NCBI RefSeq assembly: GCF_001484605.1
Contig: NZ_CP013747.1
Location: 2,232,001-2,296,000 of the forward strand
Length of the DNA: 64,000 nt
DNA from: Pseudarthrobacter sulfonivorans
Lineage (GTDB): Bacteria; Actinomycetota; Actinomycetes; Actinomycetales; Micrococcaceae
Direction: 5' to 3'
Numbering within the stretch: the stretch's first letter is position 1; each line of letters opens with the position of its first letter. The position numbers were made by a program, and so were the translations under genes. The notes below the pieces were generated by a model, which ran no database searches, was not told where the DNA came from, and saw nothing but the letters and a program-made list of their open reading frames with translations. Below, piece by piece: positions 16,088 through 24,701 of the stretch.

Positions 16088-17176
16088 TCATGCCTTTTGT
16101 AGCGTGTAGCGGAATCGGTCGATTGCGATTGCGATGATGAGGACTGCACCGACCGCGATGAGTTGCCAGTAGGCTTGAACGCCGATAATGACCAGTCCGG
16201 TCTGAAGGACTACCGCGAGGATGGTTCCGAAGATTGCGCCGAGAATGCTTACGCGACCGCCAACGAGCAGTGTGCCACCGATAATGACGGCCGCAATGGC
16301 GTTGAGCGCGTCTTGGGTGTGTCCCGAGGCAGAGGTCGACCCGAATCGCGCCAGGTCGATGTACCCGGCTAGGCCTGCGAATGCGCCCGCGATCATCGTC
16401 AGCTGGATGGTCTGTCGTCTGGTTTTGATTCCGGCGCGCTCCGCCGCGGTTCGCGACGACCCCATTGCAAGTGACCTCATTCCGAATCGGGTGTACTTGA
16501 GGAGCAAGGTGACGAGAGCAGCTACGACAAGCGCGACGAGGGTCGGAAGCGGAAGGACACCGCCGATCATGTTCAGGCCGATTGCGCTCTGGATTTGCGA
16601 CGGCAGTCCGGAGATGTTCCCGCCGTTGGTGATCACGAGCGCGATGCCGGTTCCGATTCCCATAGTGCCAAGAGTTGCGATGAGTGGGTTGATGTCGAGG
16701 AGGGAGATGATCAATCCGTTCGCGAGGCCGAAAAGGGTTCCGGTCACGATTGCGACGACGAAACCGGCGAGCAACGCGTACCCCACGTCCGAGTAGACCC
16801 CCTGGGGGTCGTAAGGGCCGGCAATTGCCTGGACGGTCAGGCCGCCTGTCACGGAGGAGAGCACGAGGTTGGCGCCGAGCGAGAAGTCGAAGACCCCTGC
16901 GCCGAGCAGCAGCGCAAGTCCGAGCGCCAGCAGCAGGGCTTGTGTTCCGCCGAGGAGCAGTGACTGAATGTTGGCCAGACTCCAGAACGACTGCTGCTCT
17001 GACAGAAGGCCGAAGGCGAGAATGAGCGCGACGTCGACGAGAAAGACCCACGTTGCCGTGTGAGCGAGCAGTCGCTGGATTAATGGCTTCTTGGGAACGG
17101 CACGTAGATCAGCATCGATGGGCTGTGGGGCAATCGATTCCTGCTTTCGCGTCCGGGCGACTTTTGCGATGCTCAT
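16088..17176 (-). CDS. ABC transporter permease, ribose/sugar type
   Basis: 362 residues with about 8-10 hydrophobic segments, BPD_transp_2 (RbsC/LivH-like) family. After a cytoplasmic N-terminus (~1-35) come membrane helices such as WVFLVDVALILAFGLL and QALLLALGLALLLGAG; the family motif LNPLIATLGTM-like segment (DINPLIATLGTMGIGTG) is near 165, and the coupling region SSRTAAERAGIKTRRQ near 240. Start ATG 17176 overlaps the ATPase stop by 4 nt. Forms the membrane channel with the ATPase and the lipoprotein of this operon. A 313-bp piece of this gene is repeated in inverse orientation at 13613-13925. Confidence 0.9.
   Translation of the reverse strand: MSIAKVARTRKQESIAPQPIDADLRAVPKKPLIQRLLAHTATWVFLVDVALILAFGLLSEQQSFWSLANIQSLLLGGTQALLLALGLALLLGAGVFDFSLGANLVLSSVTGGLTVQAIAGPYDPQGVYSDVGYALLAGFVVAIVTGTLFGLANGLIISLLDINPLIATLGTMGIGTGIALVITNGGNISGLPSQIQSAIGLNMIGGVLPLPTLVALVVAALVTLLLKYTRFGMRSLAMGSSRTAAERAGIKTRRQTIQLTMIAGAFAGLAGYIDLARFGSTSASGHTQDALNAIAAVIIGGTLLVGGRVSILGAIFGTILAVVLQTGLVIIGVQAYWQLIAVGAVLIIAIAIDRFRYTLQKA
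16379..16691 (-). repeat. Permease segment duplicated inversely at 13613-13925
   Basis: Intact-gene copy of the ~313-bp inverted pair. The similarity ends abruptly at CAACCCACTC on one side and GGGCGC on the other. The arms are 2.5 kb apart and enclose the decayed CocE gene and the IS remnant. Confidence 0.88.
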
Positions 17177-17985
17177 GCTGCGACCTCCTTTTTGTAACCG
17201 ACCATGGTCGCCACCACATCGGGGACGGTGAGGGATGATGCCGGCGCTTCGAGAGTGGTGCTCCCGCGCCAGAGAATGGTGACCTTGTCCGCGACTTTGA
17301 GCACGCGGGGGAGGTCGTGAGAGACGACGAGGACACCGAGACCGCGCTCTGCGATCGTTCGCATCAGATCGCAGACGATTTCGCTCTGCCGAGCGCCGAG
17401 AGCTGCCGTCGGCTCATCCATCAGTACGGCGTTATGTCCCCACATGACCGCCCGCGCAACGGCGACGGCTTGTTTCTGCCCCCCGGAGAGGTCACGGATA
17501 GGCACCTTCAACGAGGGCAACTTGATAGAAAGTTCTCGCAGAGCGACGTCGGCACGCTCGGTCATCCCTGCCCTGTCCAGCACACCAAACTTTCCAAGCG
17601 CGCCGGACCGCAAGACCTCGTGCCCGATGAACATGTTGTCCACCACCGAAAGTTCCGCTGCCAGTGCGAGGTCCTGGTGCACACATTCAATGCCGAGGCT
17701 CTGCGCATCGCGGATATTCCCGAGTTCCACGACCTCATCGCCAACGATGACTTCGCCGGCGTCGGGCTTCTCCATGCCCAGAAGCGCCTTGAGAAACGTT
17801 GACTTTCCAGCCCCGTTGTCCCCGAAAAGGGCGACGACTTCCCCTGCATGCACAGAGATGCTTGCGTCCGAGAGCGCCTGCACATGACCGAAACGCTTGG
17901 CGATATGTCGCCCGGCGATCGCAATTCTTCGGTTGTCGACCGTCGGTTCAAGTATTTGCTGGCCTGTAGTGATGGAATCTGTCAC
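17173..17985 (-). CDS. ABC transporter ATP-binding protein, single-domain sugar type
   Basis: 270 residues with one ABC domain, unlike the two-domain RbsA/XylG proteins, so it should work as a homodimer (FrcA-like). Walker A GDNGAGKST (~57-65), Q-loop in CVHQDLALAAELSVVD, signature LSGGQKQ (~167), Walker B VLMDEPTAAL and H-loop VVSHDL. The operon order is lipoprotein, carboxylesterase, this gene, permease, so it energises import of the ligand captured by the binding protein. It overlaps the permease by 4 nt and starts 4 nt after the esterase stop. Confidence 0.92.
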   Translation of the reverse strand: MTDSITTGQQILEPTVDNRRIAIAGRHIAKRFGHVQALSDASISVHAGEVVALFGDNGAGKSTFLKALLGMEKPDAGEVIVGDEVVELGNIRDAQSLGIECVHQDLALAAELSVVDNMFIGHEVLRSGALGKFGVLDRAGMTERADVALRELSIKLPSLKVPIRDLSGGQKQAVAVARAVMWGHNAVLMDEPTAALGARQSEIVCDLMRTIAERGLGVLVVSHDLPRVLKVADKVTILWRGSTTLEAPASSLTVPDVVATMVGYKKEVAA

Positions 17986-17988
17986 TGG

Positions 17989-19494
17989 TCACTCCTTCGT
18001 GATGAGAATGTGAGGATCGACATCATTGTCGGGGGTTCTGGCTACGAGGAAATCGCGAGAGAGGCGATACGGATCTTCGACCGTTCGCGACTCGACGTCG
18101 AAAGTCCGTCCGGATCGACGGAAGTTATAACTCGGCCACGGGGCTTCGCCCTCGGTGATAAATCGGACCCACGATGAGTGAATCTCGCGTGCGAGAGACG
18201 CTGGCGGGTTATCGCCCGATGAGGTCGAGACCAGCTCGGCATCGAGGTGATCCCACACGTACGGCAGTTCAAGGCAGTGCACCGCTATTCCGATCGTCGG
18301 ACTCTTCCATCGGAAGTCGTACAGCCAGGTCGAGCATGTCCGAAGTGATGCGATGAGTTCTGTCGACCCACGAAACAGTCGTTCGGTGATGCCCTGCCCA
18401 ACAAGGTCTGTCGGCGTGGATATGTTCAGTTCCCGGACGAATCGCTTCGCGAAGTCGCCGTCATAGCCGAACTTCTCAAGTAGGTCTAGGGCTTGGGTGT
18501 CCGCAACTGCGTCCTGTGCTGCCATGCCGATCATGTTGAATTCATGTGCCGTGGCACCGATGAGTAGCGGTTTGTCGCTACCGATGCCGCGGCGCACGGC
18601 TTCGATGACGTCGTACTCGACCAGAGGTCCGTCGACTACAGGTGCGAAACGCAGACGCATTCGACCATCTCCGAGGGCGTTGGCGACTACTCGCCCGGCG
18701 TCGGGCTCAGACTTCGGTGCGACGACGTCTTGGGCGTCGAGGATCGCGTCCTCGTCAAGGTCTGCAAACGCCTCTCGATTCGAGGCGATGCCGAGGAGAC
18801 GGGCCATAGTTTCGGTTTGGTCGCGCGCTTCGTGGAGTTCCACGTGGTCGGTAGTGCCGGACCCGACGATTGCCGCACGAAACAGGTGCTGAGCACGTGG
18901 CATCGTCAGCAGCGTCAGTACTGCACCGCCGCCGGCGCTTTGCCCGCCGATGGTGACCTGACTGGGGTCTCCACCGAACGCGACGATATTCTCCTGGACC
19001 CATTCCAAAGCGGCGAGCCAGTCGCGGACGGCACGGTTCTCCGGCGCCCCCGGAATCGATCCGAACCCGTCGAATCCGAGTCGATAGGAGATTGAGACAG
19101 TGACGACTCCGTCGCGGTTGAACGCTCGCCCGTCGTACCAGCTGCTCGACGGAGAACCCGCGACATAGGCTCCTCCGTGAATCCATACGAATACCGGCAG
19201 GCGTGCGTCGGGATTTCCCGGGGCGGATGTAAAGACGTTCACAAGGAGTGTGTCATCCCCCGGATAGCTAGGTTCGGGCACGGATGAGACGGCCATAAAT
19301 GGCCTTCGTTGCGGTGTGGGCCCTGGCCGAGAGGCGTCCCGAACCCCGTACCATGGGCGTCGTGCGCGGGGTTCCATGAACCTGTTCTCGCCAACAGGCG
19401 GCTCGGCGAAGGGGATTCCGTAGAAGGCGGCCGATCCCCCGCGCCATACCCCTCTTACTGGGCCGGCATTGGTCATCGCTTCTGGGCGGTTCAT
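17989..19494 (-). CDS. Type B carboxylesterase
   Basis: 501 residues from ATG 19494, which has AAGGA 8 nt upstream; an in-frame ATG further up (19557) lacks a ribosome site. Carboxylesterase/para-nitrobenzyl esterase family: N-terminal GGSAAFYGIPFAEPPVGENR, oxyanion HGG at 106-108 (VWIHGGAYVAGS), nucleophile Ser186 in IGGQSAGGGAV, and a C-terminal region with the expected acidic and His residues. No signal peptide, so it acts inside the cell, probably on the ester imported by the ABC transporter encoded around it. Together with the secreted esterase and the broken CocE gene this locus once had three hydrolases of different folds. Confidence 0.9.
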   Translation of the reverse strand: MNRPEAMTNAGPVRGVWRGGSAAFYGIPFAEPPVGENRFMEPRARRPWYGVRDASRPGPTPQRRPFMAVSSVPEPSYPGDDTLLVNVFTSAPGNPDARLPVFVWIHGGAYVAGSPSSSWYDGRAFNRDGVVTVSISYRLGFDGFGSIPGAPENRAVRDWLAALEWVQENIVAFGGDPSQVTIGGQSAGGGAVLTLLTMPRAQHLFRAAIVGSGTTDHVELHEARDQTETMARLLGIASNREAFADLDEDAILDAQDVVAPKSEPDAGRVVANALGDGRMRLRFAPVVDGPLVEYDVIEAVRRGIGSDKPLLIGATAHEFNMIGMAAQDAVADTQALDLLEKFGYDGDFAKRFVRELNISTPTDLVGQGITERLFRGSTELIASLRTCSTWLYDFRWKSPTIGIAVHCLELPYVWDHLDAELVSTSSGDNPPASLAREIHSSWVRFITEGEAPWPSYNFRRSGRTFDVESRTVEDPYRLSRDFLVARTPDNDVDPHILITKE

Positions 19495-19575
19495 GGCGGC
19501 GTCCTTGGATTTCAGATGATGGATGGAATTCCAGTTGCGTCGGCCCGTGCAGGTCACCGGCGCAACTGGAATACC

Positions 19576-20595
19576 TCAGTTGCAGGTGGAGACGTACTGG
19601 AACGCCTTCGAATCGGCGTCGTTCACGTTCTCCTTCGTGAGGATCTTCAAGGGGATCGTTTGATTTTTGCTAGCGTCCGGCATGACCGGCGTGGTGCCAG
19701 GGTTCGCCTTTCGGTAGTCCAGGATGGCTTTCACACCCTCCTGTCCGATGCGATATGCGGATTGAGCGAGGGCAGCGCTGATGGTGCCCTCTTGCAGGCC
19801 TTGGACGACCTCGGGTGTCGCGTCGTAGGTGTACACCTTGACCTTGTCGGCTTTGCCTGCCTGCTTCACCGCAGCTGCGGCTCCGGCGCCCTCAGGGCCG
19901 CTCACCGCGTAGATTGCCTTGAGATCGGGATGCGCGACGATGAGCGCGGATGCCACGGATGCTGCTTTGGTGCGATCGACGTCGTCATACTGGACGGGCA
20001 GTACCTTCACATCGGGGGCGACCTTGCCCAGCGCGTCGATTACAGGCTGGTAGCGAGATGTGAAGATCTTCGCGCCCGCGATGCCACCGAGAATGCCGAG
20101 TTCGCCGCCGTGACCGATGTCCTTTGCGACATAGTGGGCGAAGTCGGTGTTATCTGATGAGCTCGTGATCTGGGCGTATTCGACCGGAGGGATCACCGGG
20201 ACGTTTACGACGACGACCGGGGTACCCGTCTGCTGCAGGCTCTGGATCTTGGTGTTGTAGCTGCTATCTCCGCTGCCGGACATCAGGATTCCACCGGGAT
20301 TGGTTAGCGATACCGCGTCGAGGTTGGCCTGGAGTTCCTGGATTGATGTCGAGTTTGTCGGCTTCCACGTCATCGTCGCACCCTCGGCCTCGGCCTCCTT
20401 GGAGGCGCCGCACATAAGCGTGACGAAGAACGGATCAGAAGCGTTCTGGACCACGCCCCCGATCTTGACGCCAGATCCAGATGCGTTGCTACCAGCGCTT
20501 GTGTTCGCTGCGTTGGATGATCCCGAGCATCCCGTCAGCAGCCCGAGCGAAATGATCGTGAACCCCGCGAAATAAACTAGTCCGGCGCGTTTCAT
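19576..20595 (-). CDS. Sugar-type ABC substrate-binding lipoprotein
   Basis: 339 residues. Lipoprotein signal MKRAGLVYFAG ... LGLLTGC with Cys23 as the lipidation site, followed by a Ser/Asn/Gly-rich tether and a Peripla_BP_4 (ribose-binding-like) two-lobe domain: VKIGGVVQNASDPFFVTLMC, LSGSG-type loops, VYTYDATPEVVQGLQEGTIS and AYRIGQEGVKAIL. AGGAGG ribosome site before ATG 20595. First gene of the operon reading left, divergent from the TetR gene, with the shared control region between. The ligand is unknown: Peripla_BP_4 proteins bind sugars but also autoinducers, purines and aromatic glycosides. Confidence 0.92.
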   Translation of the reverse strand: MKRAGLVYFAGFTIISLGLLTGCSGSSNAANTSAGSNASGSGVKIGGVVQNASDPFFVTLMCGASKEAEAEGATMTWKPTNSTSIQELQANLDAVSLTNPGGILMSGSGDSSYNTKIQSLQQTGTPVVVVNVPVIPPVEYAQITSSSDNTDFAHYVAKDIGHGGELGILGGIAGAKIFTSRYQPVIDALGKVAPDVKVLPVQYDDVDRTKAASVASALIVAHPDLKAIYAVSGPEGAGAAAAVKQAGKADKVKVYTYDATPEVVQGLQEGTISAALAQSAYRIGQEGVKAILDYRKANPGTTPVMPDASKNQTIPLKILTKENVNDADSKAFQYVSTCN

Positions 20596-20684
20596 TTGTC
20601 CTCCTTGACATTGGAACTACGTACAGGGAATGCCCACCTGGGAGCATGGTCGTCCACTCCGGGGGACGGTATCCACGGTCAGCG

Positions 20685-20770
20685 AAAAGTATCCGCGTGA
20701 TTACGTTTCGCCAACTGTATAAGCGCAATAACATTTAAACAAGACGTCGAGATAACATTTATAAAGACGT
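20685..20770. promoter_or_regulatory. Divergent control region of the esterase-transporter locus
   Basis: Between the lipoprotein (starts 20595, leftward) and TetR (starts 20808, rightward). Contains TATAAGCG at 20718-20725, which on the minus strand gives CGCTTATA with a TATACA -10 reading toward the lipoprotein gene, and two direct copies of ATAACATTTA followed by AAGACGT (from 20729 and from 20752). About 60 bp are conserved in inverse orientation at 11959-12022. Likely TetR binding sites. Confidence 0.6.
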
Positions 20771-20807
20771 TTCGACGATTTTCATGACATCACTGGGAGA
20801 CGGTCAG

Positions 20808-21470
20808 ATGAGCGAGATCCGACATACCCGCGGCCCCTACAAAAGCGGTCTCATGAGACGTAAGCAGATCCTCGCGAAGGCGAGCGAGGTCTTCGCGACT
20901 TATGGTTACGGAGCGGGCTCGCTCCGGCAGATTGCGGTTGAGGTGGGGGTCACACCGGCAGCCCTCATGCGACACTTCGAGAGCAAGGAGGACCTGCTCG
21001 TCGAGGTGCTTCGCTACTGGGGGGAACAAAGCCCGAAGCCGGATGGAGATGCCGCCGGCGTCGAGTACTTCGAGGGTCTCCGCTCGGTGATGAGATACAA
21101 CGCGAATCATCGGGGATTCCTGGAGCTATTTCTCACTCTGAGCACTGAAGCGTCGAATCCCGGCCACCCGGCCGGTAACTTCATCCGTGAACGAAACGCT
21201 CAGACGCTCGAACGGTTCACATGGCACCTTGCGTCCGCGGTCCAGCGAGGAGAGGTGATACGAATGGACTCGATTGAGATCTCGGCAGAGTGTCGCACTC
21301 TAATCTCAGTCATGGACGGACTAGAGCTTCAATGGCTCCTCGACCCCAGCGTGGAACTGGTTAGTCTCTTCGACCGCCACCTCGATCTAACGATTGTTCG
21401 CTGGACGGCCTCGGGCGACAAAGGGCCTTGTTCGCCCCTAGCCAAAGAGGTTGCCTCGGCGCCAGAATAG
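20808..21470 (+). CDS. TetR-family regulator of the esterase-transporter locus
   Basis: 220 residues from ATG 20808 (GGGAG 9 nt upstream); ATG 20784 is an alternative without a ribosome site. HTH: RRKQILAKASEVFATYGYGA, GSLRQIAVEVGVTPAALMRH. The ligand domain is clearly related to the duplicated TetR at 6115/21836 (shared patterns NHRGFLELFLTLSTEASNPG and DGLELQWLLDPSVELVSLF), so the two are paralogues that probably sense related molecules. It is divergent from the transporter operon and presumably represses it. A truncated relative lies at 11759-11947. Confidence 0.9.
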   Translation: MSEIRHTRGPYKSGLMRRKQILAKASEVFATYGYGAGSLRQIAVEVGVTPAALMRHFESKEDLLVEVLRYWGEQSPKPDGDAAGVEYFEGLRSVMRYNANHRGFLELFLTLSTEASNPGHPAGNFIRERNAQTLERFTWHLASAVQRGEVIRMDSIEISAECRTLISVMDGLELQWLLDPSVELVSLFDRHLDLTIVRWTASGDKGPCSPLAKEVASAPE

Positions 21471-21742
21471 GCTCGGCTGGCAGGTCGGGCCCCCTGTTCA
21501 GCGTTGCCGCGAATCTCGGTGAACCGCTTACTGATGCGCAGTTGGAACTCCTAGACGCTGTTGCCGTAGCGACTCGCCGCGAGCGGCTCGCTTGCGAAGG
21601 CGCGGACGCCCCCGTGCCGGCTACATCGCCGGTTGGGCCAACGCAGACGCCACGCTGATCGCATCCACCCCTGACCCTGTCCTTGGCACCGTTCACGCGA
21701 TCACCTGCGCCTACCCGGACACAACGTTCTCTGTCGTTGAAC
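21471..21742. other. Gap between TetR and repeat copy B, possible gene debris
   Basis: Two overlapping plus-strand frames look protein-like in turn (GEPLTDAQLELLDAVAVATR, then GYIAGWANADATLIASTPDP), which suggests a frameshifted fragment of an unidentified gene running up to the edge of the 769-bp repeat at 21743. No start, ribosome site or family could be assigned. Confidence 0.35.
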
Positions 21743-22511
21743 CGTGTGCAGCACGTCGCACCTCAGGGTTTGCGCATCGGACCGGATAATTCTCCCTCCG
21801 GGACGGAGCGGTAGCTTGCAGGAGGAGGATCGCCGTCAGGCTATGCCTTGCACCACGAAAGCCTCAGTACTGTTGCTTAACGGCTGGACCTCGCCCGTCC
21901 ACCTTGCGAGGGTGTGGTCCAGGTGGCTGCTGAAAAGGGCCACTAGATCGAGCTCGGGTTGGAGGAGCCATTGGAGCTCGATGCCGTCCATCAGGGCCAT
22001 AAGTCCCCTGGCTTCGCTTTCGACCTGCTCCGCTGGCAGGAAAACTTCCCCGGCGTCAATCGCCTCGCGTATCCGGGAGCTCAGGCTCGCCACCGTGCTG
22101 TCGTACCGTTTCACGATGAAATCCCGTGCGGGGTGTTCCGGATTCGATGCTTCTGTGGCCAGAGTCAGGAAGAGCTCTATGAGGCCCCGATGGGTGAGGT
22201 GGTACTCCATCATTGCCGGGAGCTGGCGGATGTGGTCGAGGCCTGGAGCTGTGCTGCTGGCCACCTGGCTCTCCTCATCCCAGTATTCGAGTACGGCCGT
22301 GAGCAAGCCCTCTTTGTCCTGAAAGTGTCTGATCAAGGCTGCACTGGTGACGCCGACATCGTCGGCGATGTTCCGCAAGGACCCTGCGTGGTAGCCATAC
22401 TGGGCGAAGATGCGGGCTGCCGCCCTCACGATCTGCTTACGGCGCGCGACGCCTTTGGGGTACGTGCCTTTGGTCGCCGGCTTCTCTGCCACGCCCGTCA
22501 CCGCCATTCTG
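21743..22511 (-). repeat. 769-bp inverted duplication, copy B
   Basis: Reverse complement of 6111-6879. This is probably the parental copy because here the TetR gene keeps its upstream control region and sits divergent from the transporter operon it plausibly controls. The left edge falls inside debris with no gene; the right edge is 4 bp upstream of the TetR start. Confidence 0.92.
21836..22507 (-). CDS. TetR-family regulator of the oligopeptide-type transporter operon
   Basis: 223 residues, identical to the product of 6115-6786. HTH: GSLRNIADDVGVTSAALIRH; the C-terminal domain contains HRGLIELFLTLATEASNPEH and MDGIELQWLLQPELDLVALF, shared with the TetR at 20808. It is divergent from the binding-protein gene at 23091; the 580-bp space between holds two copies of a promoter with an overlapping dyad. 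Most likely represses that operon and is released by a ligand imported or made by it. Confidence 0.9.
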   Translation of the reverse strand: MAVTGVAEKPATKGTYPKGVARRKQIVRAAARIFAQYGYHAGSLRNIADDVGVTSAALIRHFQDKEGLLTAVLEYWDEESQVASSTAPGLDHIRQLPAMMEYHLTHRGLIELFLTLATEASNPEHPARDFIVKRYDSTVASLSSRIREAIDAGEVFLPAEQVESEARGLMALMDGIELQWLLQPELDLVALFSSHLDHTLARWTGEVQPLSNSTEAFVVQGIA

Positions 22512-23090
22512 TTCCGTTTTGAACGAGCCCTTGCAAAAAAGTTACCAGACGCTTATATTTTTGAAAACTGAGCGATCCATAATTGTTGGGCCGTCCCGCT
22601 TGGCCCTCGGTCTGGCGGGCTGGTAGCGGATCGGGCCGAAATCGCACACTGCCCCTTCACTCTGGCTCTGCAGTGAAGGGGATCCCGCGCATCTGGTGTC
22701 CGGCGACATTTCTAGGCTTCCGTTCCGGGCGCTCCGGCTCGTCGAGGACCCCGCCATCGAACGACGCCGGCCTGCCCCGAACACCGTGGGATCTTACGTC
22801 TCGCCCGGTAAGGCCCGCTGAAGACCGGTATCGCGCACAGCCGGGGGTCTTTATGGATGTTCTGCAATGTGACCCTGCGCCAGAACAGGGCCTTCCTCCT
22901 GCCCCGACTCCCAACGAATCTCAAGGTTCGATGAGGCGTACTGCATCGAGCCTCTTGCAAAAAAGTTACCAGACGCTTATATTTCTTAAAAGTAAGCGAA
23001 CGGTGATTATTGGACCGGAGCTACGGAAATGCACCTCGTTCTGGAGAACGGAGTGCGCTGTCCTACCACAACGGAGTTTTAGGAAGAGAC
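22512..23090. promoter_or_regulatory. Control region with two near-identical promoter/operator copies
   Basis: A 30-nt identical direct repeat occurs at 22531-22560 and 22955-22984. Each copy has TTGCAA, 17 nt, TATATT, a good sigma-70-type promoter reading rightward, and overlaps a dyad: CGCTTA-N13-TAAGCG at 22974-22998 (perfect) and CGCTTA-N13-TGAGCG at 22550-22574 (one mismatch). The second lies ~110 bp upstream of the binding-protein start. The dyad overlapping the -10 is where a TetR repressor would act. The 394 bp between the copies hold no recognisable gene. Confidence 0.7.
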
Positions 23091-24638
23091 ATGATGAGTA
23101 TCAAAAGACGTTTTGTCGCCACTGCGGCGGCGGCACTGGTGTCAGCCTTGGCTTTCACTGGCTGCAGCGGCACTCCGCAGGAGTCCACTTCCAATCAGGA
23201 AGGGCCCGCAACGGCTCCGCTTCTGAGGATCGGCGCCCTGCAGGAGCCCCAGAGTTACGACCCCGCGCAGGCCAATGAGGGTCACCTGGCGCCGATCTAC
23301 CAGGCCGTCTATGACACGTTGATCAAGCGGGAAGCAGACGGGGCGCTTAGCCCGATGCTGGCTACCTCGTGGGAGCCGGGCCAGGACGGATTGTCCTACA
23401 CACTGAAGTTGCGCGAGGGTGTGAAGTTCACGGACGGCGAGGCCTTCGATTCTGCTGCGGTGAAGGCCAATGTGGAGCACTTCAAGAAGGCAAACGGGCC
23501 GCTTGCCAGTTCGATGGACTCCGTCGTCGGGGTGGAGACGCCCGACACCACAACTGCTGTATTGAAGCTTTCGGAAGCCGACCCCGGCCTTCCGTACTCC
23601 CTGACGAACGCCGCTGGCTACATGGGTAGCCCCAAGGCACTCGAGACAACCGGAATTAAGACCAACCCGGTTGGTTCCGGTCCCTACGTTCTCGATGTCG
23701 CCAACACCGTTGCAGGTTCGAAGATCACAATGACCCGCAATGCTGACTACTGGGGCGACAAGCTCCCGTATGACAAGGTTGAGTTCCAGGTTTTGGCCGA
23801 AGAGACGGCACGCCTGAATGCGCTTAAGTCAGGCCAGGTCGACGCTGCGGTCTTCCAACGGACCGCCACGGCGGCAGAGGCTGAAGGCGCGGGACTGCTG
23901 CACAAGCCGTACGCCACCAACTGGGAAGGCATTTGGTTCTTTGACCGTGATGGAACCAAGATGCCGCAACTCAAGGATGTCCGGGTCCGCGAGGCACTGT
24001 CCCTGGCGATCGACCGCGAGGCCCTGCTGCAGAGCGTTGGCCTAGGCAAGGGTGAGCTGACCAGCCAAACTTTCGGCCCCGCCACCCAGGGATATGACCA
24101 GGCCCTTGATGGTAAGTACGCCTACGATCCCGACCGTGCACGTGAACTCCTGAAGGAAGCCGGAGCGGAGAACCTGGCCGTGACGCTGCCAGTCAGCCAG
24201 GCCTTTGACCCGTCGATCTATGACGGTATCGAACAGAACTGGAAGGACGTCGGGGTGAACGTTACCCGGCACCAGTGGGCACCCGGCACAGCCATTGCGT
24301 CGATGCTCCGCGGCGAGTTCTCGGTCGCCTATATGAGCCTGGTGCAGCGCGATGACTGGCGTCACATCCAGCTCTTGCTCGCACCGAACGCAACCTGGAA
24401 CCCTTTCAAAACTGAGCGTCCTGAAATCGATGAACTGATCACGAAGGCCCAAACCGGGGATGAAAAGGCCATCGCTGAAGCCGCGAAAGAGATAAACAAA
24501 ATCGTCGTTGACGAGTACTGGTTCAGCCCCATCTACCGGCTGGAGCAGCACTTCTACCACAACGACAAGGTTGATGTTCAGAACCAGGCGGAGCAGGCAG
24601 TTCCGTCCATCTACAACTACAAGCCCACGGGCAAGTAG
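23091..24638 (+). CDS. Oligopeptide/glycoside-type ABC substrate-binding lipoprotein
   Basis: 515 residues from ATG 23091 (AGGAAGAG upstream). Lipoprotein signal MSIKRRFVATAAAA ... LAFTGC, then an SBP_bac_5 domain: LRIGALQEPQSYDPAQANEG, VYDTLIKREADGALSPMLAT, YTLKLREGVKFTDGEAFDSA, and VREALSLAIDREALLQSVGL, all typical of family 5 binding proteins for di/oligopeptides, nickel, heme and also oligosaccharides. First gene of an operon with two permease/ATPase genes, an ATPase and a GH3 glycosidase. The glycosidase suggests a glycoside or oligosaccharide ligand. Confidence 0.93.
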   Translation: MMSIKRRFVATAAAALVSALAFTGCSGTPQESTSNQEGPATAPLLRIGALQEPQSYDPAQANEGHLAPIYQAVYDTLIKREADGALSPMLATSWEPGQDGLSYTLKLREGVKFTDGEAFDSAAVKANVEHFKKANGPLASSMDSVVGVETPDTTTAVLKLSEADPGLPYSLTNAAGYMGSPKALETTGIKTNPVGSGPYVLDVANTVAGSKITMTRNADYWGDKLPYDKVEFQVLAEETARLNALKSGQVDAAVFQRTATAAEAEGAGLLHKPYATNWEGIWFFDRDGTKMPQLKDVRVREALSLAIDREALLQSVGLGKGELTSQTFGPATQGYDQALDGKYAYDPDRARELLKEAGAENLAVTLPVSQAFDPSIYDGIEQNWKDVGVNVTRHQWAPGTAIASMLRGEFSVAYMSLVQRDDWRHIQLLLAPNATWNPFKTERPEIDELITKAQTGDEKAIAEAAKEINKIVVDEYWFSPIYRLEQHFYHNDKVDVQNQAEQAVPSIYNYKPTGK

Positions 24639-24701
24639 CAGTCCACGGGTGCCGGAGCTACGGCCCCGGCACCCGTGACTACCCGGACATAGGAGTCCCA
24701 A

